Below, piece by piece: positions 1 through 8,508 of a stretch of DNA of 64,000 bases. Where the stretch lies: positions 7,107-71,106 of the forward strand of contig CAZNYN010000007.1 of NCBI GenBank assembly GCA_964577295.1. The letters run 5' to 3'. The translations under genes and the position numbers were made by a program. How positions within the stretch are numbered: position 1 is the stretch's first letter; every line of letters starts with the position of its first letter. The notes below the pieces were generated by a model. The model was not told the origin of the DNA. It ran no database searches and saw only the letters and a program-made list of their open reading frames with translations. The DNA comes from CAZNYN01 sp964577295. GTDB taxonomy: Bacteria; Synergistota; Synergistia; Synergistales; Synergistaceae.

Positions 1-2
1 CG

Positions 3-761
3 TTTTTTTATTGCAGAGAGGCTGCGAGAGAGTGCGGGCTCTCTGTTAGGGAGACGGAAATAATCGCTCTCGAAAACGGGATGTGTCCCACTCGTTACGA
101 GCGCAGCATAGGGACTTTCGGTTTGGAAGGGCAGGCGCGCCTTCTGGCATCGAGAGCCGCGGTTATAGGCTGCGGAGGTCTCGGGGGCTGGATAATAGAG
201 ATACTTGCAAGGGCGGGTGTGGGGGAGATTGTCATGGCTGACGGAGATGTTTTTGATGACAATAACCTCAATAGGCAGCTATATTCAAAAGAGTCGTCCA
301 TCGGCGAATCCAAGGCTCTTGCCGCAGCCGAAAGAGTAAGGGAGATAAACAGCGCAGTAGAAACATTTCCCTTTGAAGGGTATGTAAACAGTGAAAATGC
401 AGCCGATATTTTAAAAGGCTCTTCTGTCGTTGTAGATGCACTTGACAGCAACAGAGCAAGAAGAGATGTCTTTGCCGCATGCAGGGAACTTAACATCCCC
501 TTTGTCCATGGGGCGATAGGGGGATTTTTCGGTCAGACGGCGGTATTCTATCCCTCGGACACACCTCTTTGGTACTCTGATGACGTGCCGGACAAGGGAG
601 CGGAGACTGAGACGGGCAACCCTTCCTTTACTCCCCCCTTTATTGCCTCTCTTGAAGCCTGTGAGGCTCTTAAAATACTTGCGGGGATGAACTCCGTTAT
701 CTCAAAAAAACTCTTGTGGTTTGACCTCGAAAGCGGAGATATGCAGAAGATAAAATTGTAA
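3..761 (+). CDS. HesA/MoeB/ThiF family protein, 5'-partial at window edge
   Basis: E1-like adenylyltransferase fold: such proteins adenylate the C-terminus of a small sulfur carrier or a similar acyl group. The nucleotide-binding glycine loop GCGGLGG and the following acidic strand end (ADGD), then NLNRQLY, are typical of ThiF/MoeB. No MoeB-type CxxC zinc pairs are visible in the C-terminal part. An ATG lies at 81, but the frame is open to the window start and the residues before it (ending RETEIIALENG) look like the N-terminal extension of related proteins, so I treat the gene as truncated by the window. No sulfur-carrier gene is adjacent, so the substrate is unknown. Family call firm, specific function open. 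Confidence 0.82.
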   Translation, partial: FFYCREAARECGLSVRETEIIALENGMCPTRYERSIGTFGLEGQARLLASRAAVIGCGGLGGWIIEILARAGVGEIVMADGDVFDDNNLNRQLYSKESSIGESKALAAAERVREINSAVETFPFEGYVNSENAADILKGSSVVVDALDSNRARRDVFAACRELNIPFVHGAIGGFFGQTAVFYPSDTPLWYSDDVPDKGAETETGNPSFTPPFIASLEACEALKILAGMNSVISKKLLWFDLESGDMQKIKL

Positions 762-810
762 AATAATTACTTCTTTGTTATAAAAGTTCGGTAGAAATCC
801 ACGATTCTTT

Positions 811-819
811 TGGTATAAT
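811..819 (+). promoter_or_regulatory. Extended -10 promoter element (TGGTATAAT)
   Basis: A TGn extension followed by a perfect TATAAT at 814-819 sits 33 bases before the C69 dipeptidase start. No good -35 is seen, which is usual for extended -10 promoters. It separates the dipeptidase gene from the ThiF-like gene. Confidence 0.55.
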
Positions 820-851
820 TTCTGAGAAAGCGAAGAGGGGTGTCTATTCCA

Positions 852-2510
852 ATGATAAGACTTGTACGCGGAAGAAAAATTCTCTGCACTCTGTTGTTTT
901 TTGCCTTTCTCAATGTATCCTGTTCGGCGGAAGCATGCACTGTCGTTATGGCAGGCAAAAAGGCCACTGCAAAGGGGGATGTCATAGTATCCTACACTTG
1001 CGACGGATGGTACGATCACCGTCTTACCGTAGTACAGGGAAAGGACAACCCCGAAGGCACAGTTGTCCCCATATACAAAAACAAGTACATGGAGACGCGC
1101 CCGAGCAACAAACTTGTAGATGCGGGCACTATCCCCGAAGTTAAAAAAACATATACGTACTTCAATACGTCGTACCCGATTATGAACGAGAAGTCCGTCG
1201 TGATAGGCGAACACACATGGGGCGGGCGCGATGAGAGCGAGTGCCCAACAGCTATGATGATGATTGAGCAGCTTGAGGCCTTGGGACTTCAGCGCGGGGC
1301 GACTGCGCGCGAGACATTAAAGGTGATAACGGAGCTTGCCGAAAAATACGGCTACGGAGACAGGGGAGAAGCCCTTGCCATTGCCGACAAAGATGAAATA
1401 TGGCTGCTTGAGATAACAGGGCCGGGCTCTTTCTGGAAGCCGGAAAGCGGAAAGCCGGGAGCTGTATGGGCTGCCGTGCGTGTGCCGGATGATTCATACG
1501 CCGTGGGAGCAAACCGTTCGCGCATAGGCGAGATTGATTTTAAAGACAGTGCAAACTTTCTCTATTCTTCAAATATTAAGGATATCGCAAAAGAAATGGG
1601 CTGGTGGAAAGACGGTGAGAAATTTGTCTTTTACAAGGCATACGGTCCTGAGGCCAAAGGCCGTTCTCCCTACCTTTCGCAGCGCCGCGAATGGCGTGCC
1701 TGCGGACTGCTCTCTCCGAGCGTGAAGCTTGCGGAAAATTCCAAAGCATACTATCCGCTTTTCATGAAACCGGACAAGCCTATAACCGCTGCCGATATTA
1801 TGAAAGTCAACAGGGACTATCTCGAAGGAACGCGCTTTGACCTTACGAAAGGCATTGCTGCGGGGCCATTTGGTTCTCCCGTGCGCAACAGCGTAAACAG
1901 GGATCAGAAGCCCGAGAATCGCAAGTATAATTATTGGGACAGGTCGATATCTGAATACTACTGTTCGTTCAGCATCGTATCTCAGATAAGGTCTGATATG
2001 CCCGAGGAAATAGCAGCCCTCACGTGGTTCGGGCTTGATCAGCCGGCAACATGCGTATACATGCCGATATACGCGGGGACAAAGTCTCTTCCCAAGTCTC
2101 TGGCGATATATGACAGAGCAAAATTCAACAAAGATTCCGCATATTGGGCATTTAACTTTGTGGCAAACTGGGCGAACCTAAAGTATTCCTACATGATAAA
2201 GGACATAAGGGCGAAGCAGTCGGAGCTTGAAAATGAATTTTTCCGCACATCTCCCGCAGCCGAAAAGGTTTTTATGGATAAGTATAAATCGGGCGACAGA
2301 GCCGGTGCATCGGATTATCTGACACGCTATGTAAACGACAGTGTCAATAAGACCTGCACGGAGTGGTGGAATCTTGCATGGCATTTGGTAGGAAAGTATT
2401 CTGACGGTTATGTTATAGATGAGAACGGAAAGGCCAACACTGTCGGCTATCCGACAGAATGGCTTGAGGAAGCGGGCTTTGGCGACAACGATGCCGAGCC
2501 GAAAAAATAG
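852..2510 (+). CDS. Secreted C69-family dipeptidase (PepD-like)
   Basis: N-terminal nucleophile hydrolase of peptidase family C69, releasing amino acids from dipeptides. With the ATG at 852 (552 aa) the protein begins with a basic stretch and a hydrophobic core typical of a signal peptide, ending ...SAEA before Cys29. In this family the mature protein starts with the catalytic cysteine, and the CTVVMAGKKAT segment fits that exactly. HTWGGRDES and the GDRGEALAIAD segment are further family-like blocks. A GTG at 840 is an alternative start, but the purine-rich AGAGGGG at 834-840 serves better as ribosome site for ATG 852. Followed after 21 bases by another dipeptidase gene, suggesting a peptide-utilisation pair. 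Location inferred as cell envelope or exterior. Confidence 0.88.
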   Translation: MIRLVRGRKILCTLLFFAFLNVSCSAEACTVVMAGKKATAKGDVIVSYTCDGWYDHRLTVVQGKDNPEGTVVPIYKNKYMETRPSNKLVDAGTIPEVKKTYTYFNTSYPIMNEKSVVIGEHTWGGRDESECPTAMMMIEQLEALGLQRGATARETLKVITELAEKYGYGDRGEALAIADKDEIWLLEITGPGSFWKPESGKPGAVWAAVRVPDDSYAVGANRSRIGEIDFKDSANFLYSSNIKDIAKEMGWWKDGEKFVFYKAYGPEAKGRSPYLSQRREWRACGLLSPSVKLAENSKAYYPLFMKPDKPITAADIMKVNRDYLEGTRFDLTKGIAAGPFGSPVRNSVNRDQKPENRKYNYWDRSISEYYCSFSIVSQIRSDMPEEIAALTWFGLDQPATCVYMPIYAGTKSLPKSLAIYDRAKFNKDSAYWAFNFVANWANLKYSYMIKDIRAKQSELENEFFRTSPAAEKVFMDKYKSGDRAGASDYLTRYVNDSVNKTCTEWWNLAWHLVGKYSDGYVIDENGKANTVGYPTEWLEEAGFGDNDAEPKK

Positions 2511-2531
2511 CACGAAGCCGGAGGGTGTATT

Positions 2532-3524
2532 TTGAAAGATATTGTGCTTGACGCGCATTTTGATGTATTGCTTGATGTTTTATACTACAGGCGTCTGGGA
2601 GAGAGAAAGGTTCTTGAGAGAAGACACCTGCGGCGTCTTAAAAGCTCCGGTGTGAATGTTTTGGTATGTTCTCTCTTCATAACCGACGACCTTTTGCCCG
2701 AGGGTGCGCTCAGAAATGCTCTGGATCAGATATCAGCTTTTATGGAAGAGCTTGAGGAGTCTGGAGACTCTTTTGCTCTATGCAGGGATACAAAAGAGGC
2801 GCGTTTCGCAGTGGAAGAGGGGAAAATAGCGGTGTTCCTCTCACTTGAAGGCGCAGAGCCAATAGGCAGGGATCTGCTGCTTCTGAGAACCTTCTATGAC
2901 CTCGGTGTCAGACTTCTCGGCGTAACGTGGTCGCGCAGAAATTATGCCGCGGACGGCAGCTCTTTTGATCCGGAATACGCACCGAAGCATCAGGGAGGAC
3001 TTACCCGCTTCGGCCGCGAGCTTGTGGAAAAAGCTCAGGAGCTGGGCATGGTGATAGACGTAAGCCACATAAACGATGAAGGTTTTTACGAAATAGCTTC
3101 CATGGTCAAAGGGCCTTTTATAGCATCCCATTCAAACTGCCGTGCTTTGGCATCATCCGCGCGAAATCTTACGGACGAGCAAATAAAGGCGATTGCCGCC
3201 TCGGGCGGAGTGATAGGAATGAATGCTTATTCCCCATTTTCATCCGACTGCGAGGAAGAGAGAACAGCGGAAAAACTTATGGAACATTTGTGTCATGTGA
3301 TCAAGACGGCGGGGTTTTCCCATGTAGGCCTCGGCATGGATTTATGTGACTGCCTTTACTCTCTGAGGATGAGCCACGAACTGAATGACGGTGATCTTTT
3401 CAGAGACCATGAAGATGCGGGCGAAAGATTCTTGACACTTATAAAGGAACGATTCCCAAAGGAAATATCACGGGAAATTTTAGGAGAAAACTTTTTTAAA
3501 CTTTTTGAGAGGGTGCTTGGCTGA
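2532..3524 (+). CDS. Membrane-dipeptidase-like protein, peptidase M19
   Basis: Zinc dipeptidase of the renal-dipeptidase (M19) family, 330 aa. Visible metal-site segments in order: HFD (residues 9-11), the Glu in LSLEGAEPIG near 105, His in DVSHIND and His in ASHSNCRA. The late GLGMDLCD segment replaces the GSDFDG-like block of many homologues but keeps an Asp. No signal peptide, so probably cytoplasmic, unlike the secreted C69 enzyme before it. Start is TTG at 2532, chosen because GGAGG at 2520-2524 lies 7 bases upstream and the HxD motif must be near the N-terminus. Probably acts on imported dipeptides, possibly with D-residues as known for bacterial members. Confidence 0.9.
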   Translation: MKDIVLDAHFDVLLDVLYYRRLGERKVLERRHLRRLKSSGVNVLVCSLFITDDLLPEGALRNALDQISAFMEELEESGDSFALCRDTKEARFAVEEGKIAVFLSLEGAEPIGRDLLLLRTFYDLGVRLLGVTWSRRNYAADGSSFDPEYAPKHQGGLTRFGRELVEKAQELGMVIDVSHINDEGFYEIASMVKGPFIASHSNCRALASSARNLTDEQIKAIAASGGVIGMNAYSPFSSDCEEERTAEKLMEHLCHVIKTAGFSHVGLGMDLCDCLYSLRMSHELNDGDLFRDHEDAGERFLTLIKERFPKEISREILGENFFKLFERVLG

Positions 3525-3525
3525 T

Positions 3526-3798
3526 ATGATAACGGAATATACATTTCCCGCCGTTGTGGCAGGAGGCTATGACGGAGGCAGACTTTGGGTTGCCAACTTT
3601 CCCGGGCTTTCGGGATGCTGGGTTGAAGGGCAGAGCAGAGAGGATGTAGTTACCCGTGCTCCTGCCGCTTTGGAAGAATATATAAAATGCTCTCTTGAAG
3701 CGGATTGGGCAATACCGGAAGCTCCGTTTGAAGACGAACTTCTCGCCACGGGGCTTGGTGAGGTTATGCTTTTTACTGTAAGGCTGGGTGAACAATAA
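3526..3798 (+). CDS. Orphan HicB-like protein
   Basis: Ninety-residue protein with the HicB/UPF0150 partial RNase H-like fold: a beta strand (YTFPAVVAG), GG-rich turn, then WVANFPGLSGCWVEGQSREDV, the usual 'FPDLPGC-x-G-x(T/S)-xEEA' signature. HicB proteins are antitoxins to the HicA RNase, but no HicA-like reading frame lies on either side, and there is no C-terminal DNA-binding domain. It starts one base after the M19 stop, so it is probably cotranscribed with the dipeptidases. May be a solitary regulator or a remnant; function unknown. Confidence 0.75.
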   Translation: MITEYTFPAVVAGGYDGGRLWVANFPGLSGCWVEGQSREDVVTRAPAALEEYIKCSLEADWAIPEAPFEDELLATGLGEVMLFTVRLGEQ

Positions 3799-3868
3799 AA
3801 AATTTTTATATCTTACCTTCTGTTTAAGCAATATTTTAATGGTAAGTGTTTTTAGTGTCTGAATAATC

Positions 3869-3877
3869 TGATATAAT
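3869..3877 (+). promoter_or_regulatory. Extended -10 promoter (TGATATAAT)
   Basis: Perfect extended -10 motif, TATAAT at 3872-3877. Transcription would begin near 3884, only a few bases before the first start codon of the downstream membrane protein, leaving no room for an upstream ribosome site. Confidence 0.6.
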
Positions 3878-3888
3878 AGCCTATATGA

Positions 3889-5250
3889 ATGGAGGTGGAG
3901 AAATTTCCGCGTACAGCACGAAGTATCTCACTTTTTACAATACCGTCCTTTATAGGTATATGGATGTTTATGGTTCCGTTTTCTTTTCACGGGAGTGTGA
4001 ACACTTTTATTGGGCATTTCAAAGAATATTTAATGTTATCCTTGTATGCTTATATGCCGTTCGTCATTTTTGCCGTGGCTCTTGTTGTAATTCTCTCTAA
4101 CCTTCTGTCGCTTTACTTCAAACCGAAGTTTTTTGAAAGGCACATTGTCTTTGCGGAGTGCCTCCACGGAGGCCCTTTCTGGTACACCGTGCGCTTTGCC
4201 GCAATGATAATATCGTGCATCGTGATATGGGGGGACTCCTCTGTTTTCGGAGTTTTTTTGAGTTATGCGGAGATGATAGTTCTGCACCTTGTCACAAAAC
4301 TTCTGCTGCTGACTTTCGTCCTCTCTCTTACTGCCCCTCTTCTTCTTGATTTTGGACTGGTGCAGTTTTTTGCTGTGTACGCAGAGCCTATAATGCAGCC
4401 GCTCTTTAAAGTCCCCGGACGCTCCGCCGTGGATTCCATTGCGTCGTGGATGGGAAGCAGCTCCATAGCAGTGGTTCTGACGGCAAAAATGCATATGAAC
4501 GGCTCATACAGCGACAGAGAGGCCGCTGTTATGGTCACAAGCTTTTCACTTGCCGGTATATATAATATTTACGCAGTTACCTCTCTCTTGAACATGAACT
4601 ACGTGTTCGGAGAAATTCTTCTTACCGTATATTCAACAATGCTGCTCCTTGCCATAATAATGCCGCGTATATGGCCCCTGAAATTTATGCAGGACAAATA
4701 CTATACAAAAGAGGCCTATCACCACCTGAGCGCGGCCGGAGACAGGCATGGTCACACTTTGTTTGAATGGGCGCTTTACAGAGGGCTTAGCAAGGCCTCT
4801 CATATGAATCTGAAAATATACCTTGCGGAATCACTTGCGATAGCAATGCCTCTTATATTCGGCACAATGCCGCTTATGGTTACTTTCGGAACATTCCTTA
4901 TGTTTGTGGCAGAATCTACCCCCATCGTAACAGCCATTGCCTATCCTATATCGGTGATTTTAACTCACATGGGAGTCGCCGAGGCGGAAGTCATAGCAAG
5001 TTCGTCTGTATTTGCATTTGTCGACCAATATGTAGCCGTGACATACGGACAGAAGCTCCTCTGCGAAGCAGGGAGATTCATCTGTATATGCATATCAACA
5101 GTCGGACTCGTGAACCTTACAGAGATAGGCCTTCACGTATGGCATTCCACAATACCTTTGAGCTTTAAGGATATGCTGGTCATATATTTAATAAGAATTA
5201 TTATATCTTTTGTAATTATAATTCCCGTTGCGGGCTGGCTTTTCGGCTAG
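3889..5250 (+). CDS. YjiH-like membrane protein with Gate/nucleoside-recognition fold
   Basis: Polytopic membrane protein of 453 aa with roughly ten hydrophobic segments, resembling the YjiH family ('nucleoside recognition' Gate domain). SISLFTIPSFIGIWMFMVPF opens the first helix; conserved-looking segments include the glycine/serine block DSIASWMGSSSIAVVLTAKMH and FVAESTPIVTAIAYP. Transported substrate is unknown in the family. The start is uncertain: ATG 3889 and GTG 3895 lie inside or next to a GGAGGTGG sequence, and the promoter is so close that the mRNA may be nearly leaderless. Stands alone, with the next gene convergent. Confidence 0.8.
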   Translation: MEVEKFPRTARSISLFTIPSFIGIWMFMVPFSFHGSVNTFIGHFKEYLMLSLYAYMPFVIFAVALVVILSNLLSLYFKPKFFERHIVFAECLHGGPFWYTVRFAAMIISCIVIWGDSSVFGVFLSYAEMIVLHLVTKLLLLTFVLSLTAPLLLDFGLVQFFAVYAEPIMQPLFKVPGRSAVDSIASWMGSSSIAVVLTAKMHMNGSYSDREAAVMVTSFSLAGIYNIYAVTSLLNMNYVFGEILLTVYSTMLLLAIIMPRIWPLKFMQDKYYTKEAYHHLSAAGDRHGHTLFEWALYRGLSKASHMNLKIYLAESLAIAMPLIFGTMPLMVTFGTFLMFVAESTPIVTAIAYPISVILTHMGVAEAEVIASSSVFAFVDQYVAVTYGQKLLCEAGRFICICISTVGLVNLTEIGLHVWHSTIPLSFKDMLVIYLIRIIISFVIIIPVAGWLFG

Positions 5251-5257
5251 GCAGACA

Positions 5258-5752
5258 CTATTTTTTTATGTCTGCTTTTTCTCCGCCCGTTATTTCAAGC
5301 AGCACGGAAGGATTTATCGGGAAAAAGTCGTGGTCAGTGCCTGCCGCTGCCCATACCGTGCCGTATAAGAACAGATCTTCGTCAAGCAGAGTGCGCGGCT
5401 GCTCGGGATAGCCTACGGGCGGTACTCCTCCGGGCTGAAAGCCGCACCACTCGCGGCATACATCGGGATCTGCAAAAGATACGTGTGACGCACCGAGCAA
5501 TTTTTTTATCTTCTTTGTTTCTACTCTGTTTATGCCCGACATTAGTGCCAGAGCGAAATATTCACCTCTGTTGACGCGCAGGAGAATACTTTTGAGAATC
5601 TCGGGCTCGGGAGCTCCGACAGCGACCGACGCATCGGAGACGGTGAAGATTGTAGCTTCCGTGTGAATTATTTTCTCGCTGCGATTTTTTCCGTCCAGAT
5701 AATTCCTAACGGCTTTTACCGGGTCAAATTCGGACATCTCTATCTCTGTCAT
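5258..5752 (-). CDS. YbaK/ProX-type aminoacyl-tRNA deacylase
   Basis: Trans-editing domain of the YbaK/EbsC superfamily, 164 aa, which hydrolyses mischarged aminoacyl-tRNA (Cys-tRNA-Pro or Ala-tRNA-Pro in characterised members). The lysine in EILKSILLRV fits the catalytic lysine position, and the GVPPVGYPEQP loop is the family's glycine-proline signature. No tRNA synthetase is attached. Convergent with the YjiH-like gene (7-base gap). Which mischarged tRNA it clears cannot be read from the sequence. Confidence 0.88.
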   Translation of the reverse strand: MTEIEMSEFDPVKAVRNYLDGKNRSEKIIHTEATIFTVSDASVAVGAPEPEILKSILLRVNRGEYFALALMSGINRVETKKIKKLLGASHVSFADPDVCREWCGFQPGGVPPVGYPEQPRTLLDEDLFLYGTVWAAAGTDHDFFPINPSVLLEITGGEKADIKK

Positions 5753-5784
5753 GCTGATACACCCAACCTTTCACAATCTTTATC

Positions 5785-6744
5785 TTAATTGTATCCTTTA
5801 TTTGTCGGCAGCGGAGCTTTGTTTATGGTGAATGCCAAAGGCGTTCCCGTTTCTTTGTAAAGTATGCGGTAGACTTCTCTATTCTGCAGTACGGAACGTA
5901 CAAATTCTCTTGTTTCTGCATATGGAATGTTCTCTATCCACTCGGCCCAGTCATAAGATCCGAGAGTGCCCCAATTTGCGGCTGTTCTTGCTCCCGCGTT
6001 GTATGCGGCAATTGCCCTTATAGGTTCATCTTTGAATTTATGTTCGAGCATTGCGAAATGGTTTGCACCCAGGAGAATGTTGTCTTTTGGTTCGTATATA
6101 TCGGCTGATATATTTAATTTTCTTGCCTCGTCGGTTGCTGTGGAAGGCATGAGCTGCATAAGCCCTATCGCTCCCGACTGGCTTATGGCTTTGCTGTGAA
6201 ATTTGCTTTCTCTCTTCATGAGAGCAAAGATGGTTATTTCCGAAATTCCTGTCGCTTTCGATGCGGCTTTTACCTCATCTGTCCACGGTCTTGGGTGAAA
6301 GAGAAGGGCATCTCTCCTCACAGCGGAATAATTTGACTCGATAATTCCTCCGCCAGGCGACACCATAAATGTATAAAGATCCAAAGGGTATTTTTTTATC
6401 ATTTCCGCTCTCACAATGGCGGCTTCGTTTTTTTGCCCCAAAGAGTTCATGGCTCTTATTTTCCAGTAAAAAAACTTTGCAGGTCTGCGTGATAACTCTG
6501 TAATAAAGGGATTCCGCGACCAACATTCGAGTGCCGTCTTTGCATCCTTTTTCTTCCATGCGTCCCAGCCGTTTTCCCAATTTGCCGATGAGACATCTCT
6601 TATATAAGAATTTATGTAAGGAAAGACAATAATAGCAAATGCTGCCGCGGCAAGCATAAGAGAAAGAAAGAACCGCTTGCGCAGGCGGAAGAATTGGGTT
6701 ATGTTAGCAGAAAGAAAAGATGAGAGGGAGGAACTCTCTTGCAT
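5785..6744 (-). CDS. Membrane-anchored soluble-lytic-transglycosylase-like protein
   Basis: Peptidoglycan lytic transglycosylase, 319 aa from ATG 6744. One transmembrane helix (about residues 24-43, after RLRKR) anchors it, a helical TPR-like linker follows, and the SLT domain carries the catalytic Glu179 in KRESKFHSKAISQSGAIGL, then MQLMP and IAAYNAG. Its role is cleavage of the MurNAc-GlcNAc bond to form anhydroMurNAc. An AAGGTGG ribosome site 10 bases upstream favours ATG 6744; GTG 6789 would add 15 residues. Its 5' end overlaps the divergent CitG-like gene. Confidence 0.88.
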   Translation of the reverse strand: MQESSSLSSFLSANITQFFRLRKRFFLSLMLAAAAFAIIVFPYINSYIRDVSSANWENGWDAWKKKDAKTALECWSRNPFITELSRRPAKFFYWKIRAMNSLGQKNEAAIVRAEMIKKYPLDLYTFMVSPGGGIIESNYSAVRRDALLFHPRPWTDEVKAASKATGISEITIFALMKRESKFHSKAISQSGAIGLMQLMPSTATDEARKLNISADIYEPKDNILLGANHFAMLEHKFKDEPIRAIAAYNAGARTAANWGTLGSYDWAEWIENIPYAETREFVRSVLQNREVYRILYKETGTPLAFTINKAPLPTNKGYN

Positions 6745-7671
6745 AGACGCTTGCCACCTTTTGATATAAGTAGTAAAAGTATCCTTCACTTAGACGATAC
6801 AGTCAAGTACGAATGGAGAGACAGGCTTAAAAAAGCGGCGGCGGAAGCCTCTGCGGAGGAGGTCATGACAGCCCCTAAGCCGGGACTCGTAGACCCCATA
6901 ACCCAAGGATGCCATGAAGATATGGACTGGAGGCTCTTCATTAAAAGCTGCGCGGCAATAGCGCCGTTTTGGGCGTCCCAGGCGGAAACAGGTCTTGACG
7001 GCACGGCTCCAAAAAATGCAATGGCAAAACTCAGAGCAGCGGGGCTGCTTGCGGAAGAGGCGATGTTTGGTGCGACAAACGGCATCAACACACACAAAGG
7101 ACTTATATACTTGATGTCTCTTCTGCTGTACGGCGCAGGCCGCTCCGTATTTTTAAAAGAGCCTCTTACAGCGAAAAACATAACACAGCACGCATCCGAG
7201 CCGGTAAAGGGAACAGCGGCAAAAGAGTTTGCCATGATATCACAGAAAAAACACATCGATCTTACAAACGGTGAAAAGCTCTATCTGAAATACGGCATAA
7301 CCGGCATAAGGGGAGAGGCGGAGAGCGGGTTCCCCTCAATAGTCGGTGCGGGACTGCCAGAGCTCGAAAAAAATATTTCAGCCGGTATTTCAAAAAACGA
7401 CGCCGCTATATCGGCGCTGCTTGCAATAATGGAAGTAAACGAGGACAGCAATGTAATACACAGGGCGGGATATGAATATTGGAAGTCTGAATACAAGAAG
7501 GCAGTGAAAGAGACGAGGGAAAAATATATTCCCTCAAGCGGCGAAAGGTCTGCTATCACCGAGCTGGAGCGGAAATTCATGCCTCTGCGCGTCAGTCCCG
7601 GAGGTGCCGCTGACTTATTATGCTGTACTCTCTTTGTATATAAAATTTCCTTAACTACTTGTCAACAATAA
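6739..7671 (+). CDS. CitG/MdcB-family triphosphoribosyl-dephospho-CoA synthase-like protein
   Basis: Family that makes 2'-(5''-triphosphoribosyl)-3'-dephospho-CoA, precursor of the citrate lyase or malonate decarboxylase prosthetic group. Signature segments are TAPKPGLVDPITQGCHEDMD, TNGINTHKG and the C-terminal SPGGAADLL. TTG 6739 is the start: GGGAGG at 6727-6732 is well placed and the helix before APKPGLVD needs these residues. No citrate lyase or malonate decarboxylase genes are in the window, so the acceptor protein is unknown. The 5' end overlaps the opposite-strand transglycosylase start by six bases. Confidence 0.82.
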   Translation: MHRRLPPFDISSKSILHLDDTVKYEWRDRLKKAAAEASAEEVMTAPKPGLVDPITQGCHEDMDWRLFIKSCAAIAPFWASQAETGLDGTAPKNAMAKLRAAGLLAEEAMFGATNGINTHKGLIYLMSLLLYGAGRSVFLKEPLTAKNITQHASEPVKGTAAKEFAMISQKKHIDLTNGEKLYLKYGITGIRGEAESGFPSIVGAGLPELEKNISAGISKNDAAISALLAIMEVNEDSNVIHRAGYEYWKSEYKKAVKETREKYIPSSGERSAITELERKFMPLRVSPGGAADLLCCTLFVYKISLTTCQQ

Positions 7672-7687
7672 ATTTTTGTTGTATCCT
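7659..7687 (+). promoter_or_regulatory. Promoter with palindromic operator for the XRE-ImmA pair
   Basis: A -35-like TTGTCA (7659-7664), 17-base spacer and -10-like TATCCT (7682-7687) precede the XRE gene. The spacer is almost entirely an inverted repeat, CAACAA (7663-7668) and TTGTTG (7676-7681) around seven A/T bases. This geometry is that of a repressor operator, suggesting autoregulation by the XRE protein. It overlaps the end of the CitG-like gene. Confidence 0.55.
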
Positions 7688-7721
7688 TTAAAATACTAAA
7701 ATCTGAAAGGAAGTATGATGC

Positions 7722-8087
7722 ATGAGTCTCGGAAACAGAATAAAGTCTCTTCGTAAAGCGCAGAATCTTACACAGCAAAAATTAGCGGATAAGGTTGAAG
7801 TGAGCCGTATATACGTGCAGGCTTTGGAAAGCAACAGACGTCTGCCCTCCATGAAGCTTCTTCAGAGACTGGCGCCAGCACTCAAGGTGGATGTTACCGA
7901 CCTACTTATGGATTTTTCAGAGCCGGACAAGCCGGGCAGAGTACAGCTCGAGTCAATGCTTGACAATGGCGAGCTGGAAATATGGTACCGCAGCAAAAAA
8001 CTTTCAGAGCAGGAACTTCGCAGAGTTTACCGTGTAGTAGAAGCTGCGCTGGACGACTGGGACGCTAAGGATGAGCTTGGAGAATAG
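7722..8087 (+). CDS. XRE-family helix-turn-helix regulator
   Basis: 121 aa. The N-terminal 60 residues are a classic Cro/CI helix-turn-helix: LGNRIKSLRKAQNLTQQKLADKV followed by the recognition helix region VSRIYVQALESNRRLPS. The C-terminal part is short and may mediate dimerisation. SD AAAGGAAG lies 10 bases before the ATG. It overlaps the metallopeptidase gene by 17 bases, the usual arrangement of ImmR/ImmA-like pairs in which the peptidase inactivates the repressor. Confidence 0.9.
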   Translation: MSLGNRIKSLRKAQNLTQQKLADKVEVSRIYVQALESNRRLPSMKLLQRLAPALKVDVTDLLMDFSEPDKPGRVQLESMLDNGELEIWYRSKKLSEQELRRVYRVVEAALDDWDAKDELGE

Positions 8088-8508
8088 CGAAGAACAAGAA
8101 GATATTTATGAGGATATGCCCTCGCCTCCTGAGTATATTCCCGACTGGGCAACAAAGGAGGGCAAGGAGTGGCATCGCCTCAGTGAGTTTGACATATTGG
8201 CCAAAGCGGAGGAGATGACTGGGCTCTCTTTGGAGCTGAAGTACGAGCATCTCCCCCCGGGAGTATGGGGAATCCATGTCGTGCGCGGAGAACGCGGACG
8301 AATATACGTGAACTCCATGCTCTCTCTTATGTGGAGACGTTTTGCCGTCTTCCATGAGGTGTACCATTTGCTGACCCATACAAAGGGAGCAAGATTCTGG
8401 AGTCAGACCTTTGAGTCAATGGAGAGTTTTGAAAACAGAGCGGATACATTTGCCTGGGCTGCTCTGTGGCCCGAGTGGGCGGAAGGGGATTACAGCGACT
8501 GGTCGTGA
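8071..8508 (+). CDS. ImmA/IrrE-family metallopeptidase
   Basis: 145 aa with the gluzincin motif HEVYH at residues 95-99 (HExxH) after a hydrophobic helix, followed by FENRADTFAWAALWP, which matches the conserved E-x2-A-x2-FA block of ImmA/IrrE proteins. Characterised members cleave a partner XRE repressor to relieve repression. Here the partner is the overlapping upstream gene. An acidic N-terminal tail is unusual but short. No integrase, excisionase or phage genes adjoin, so this looks like a chromosomal stress switch rather than part of a visible mobile element. Confidence 0.88.
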   Translation: MSLENSEEQEDIYEDMPSPPEYIPDWATKEGKEWHRLSEFDILAKAEEMTGLSLELKYEHLPPGVWGIHVVRGERGRIYVNSMLSLMWRRFAVFHEVYHLLTHTKGARFWSQTFESMESFENRADTFAWAALWPEWAEGDYSDWS

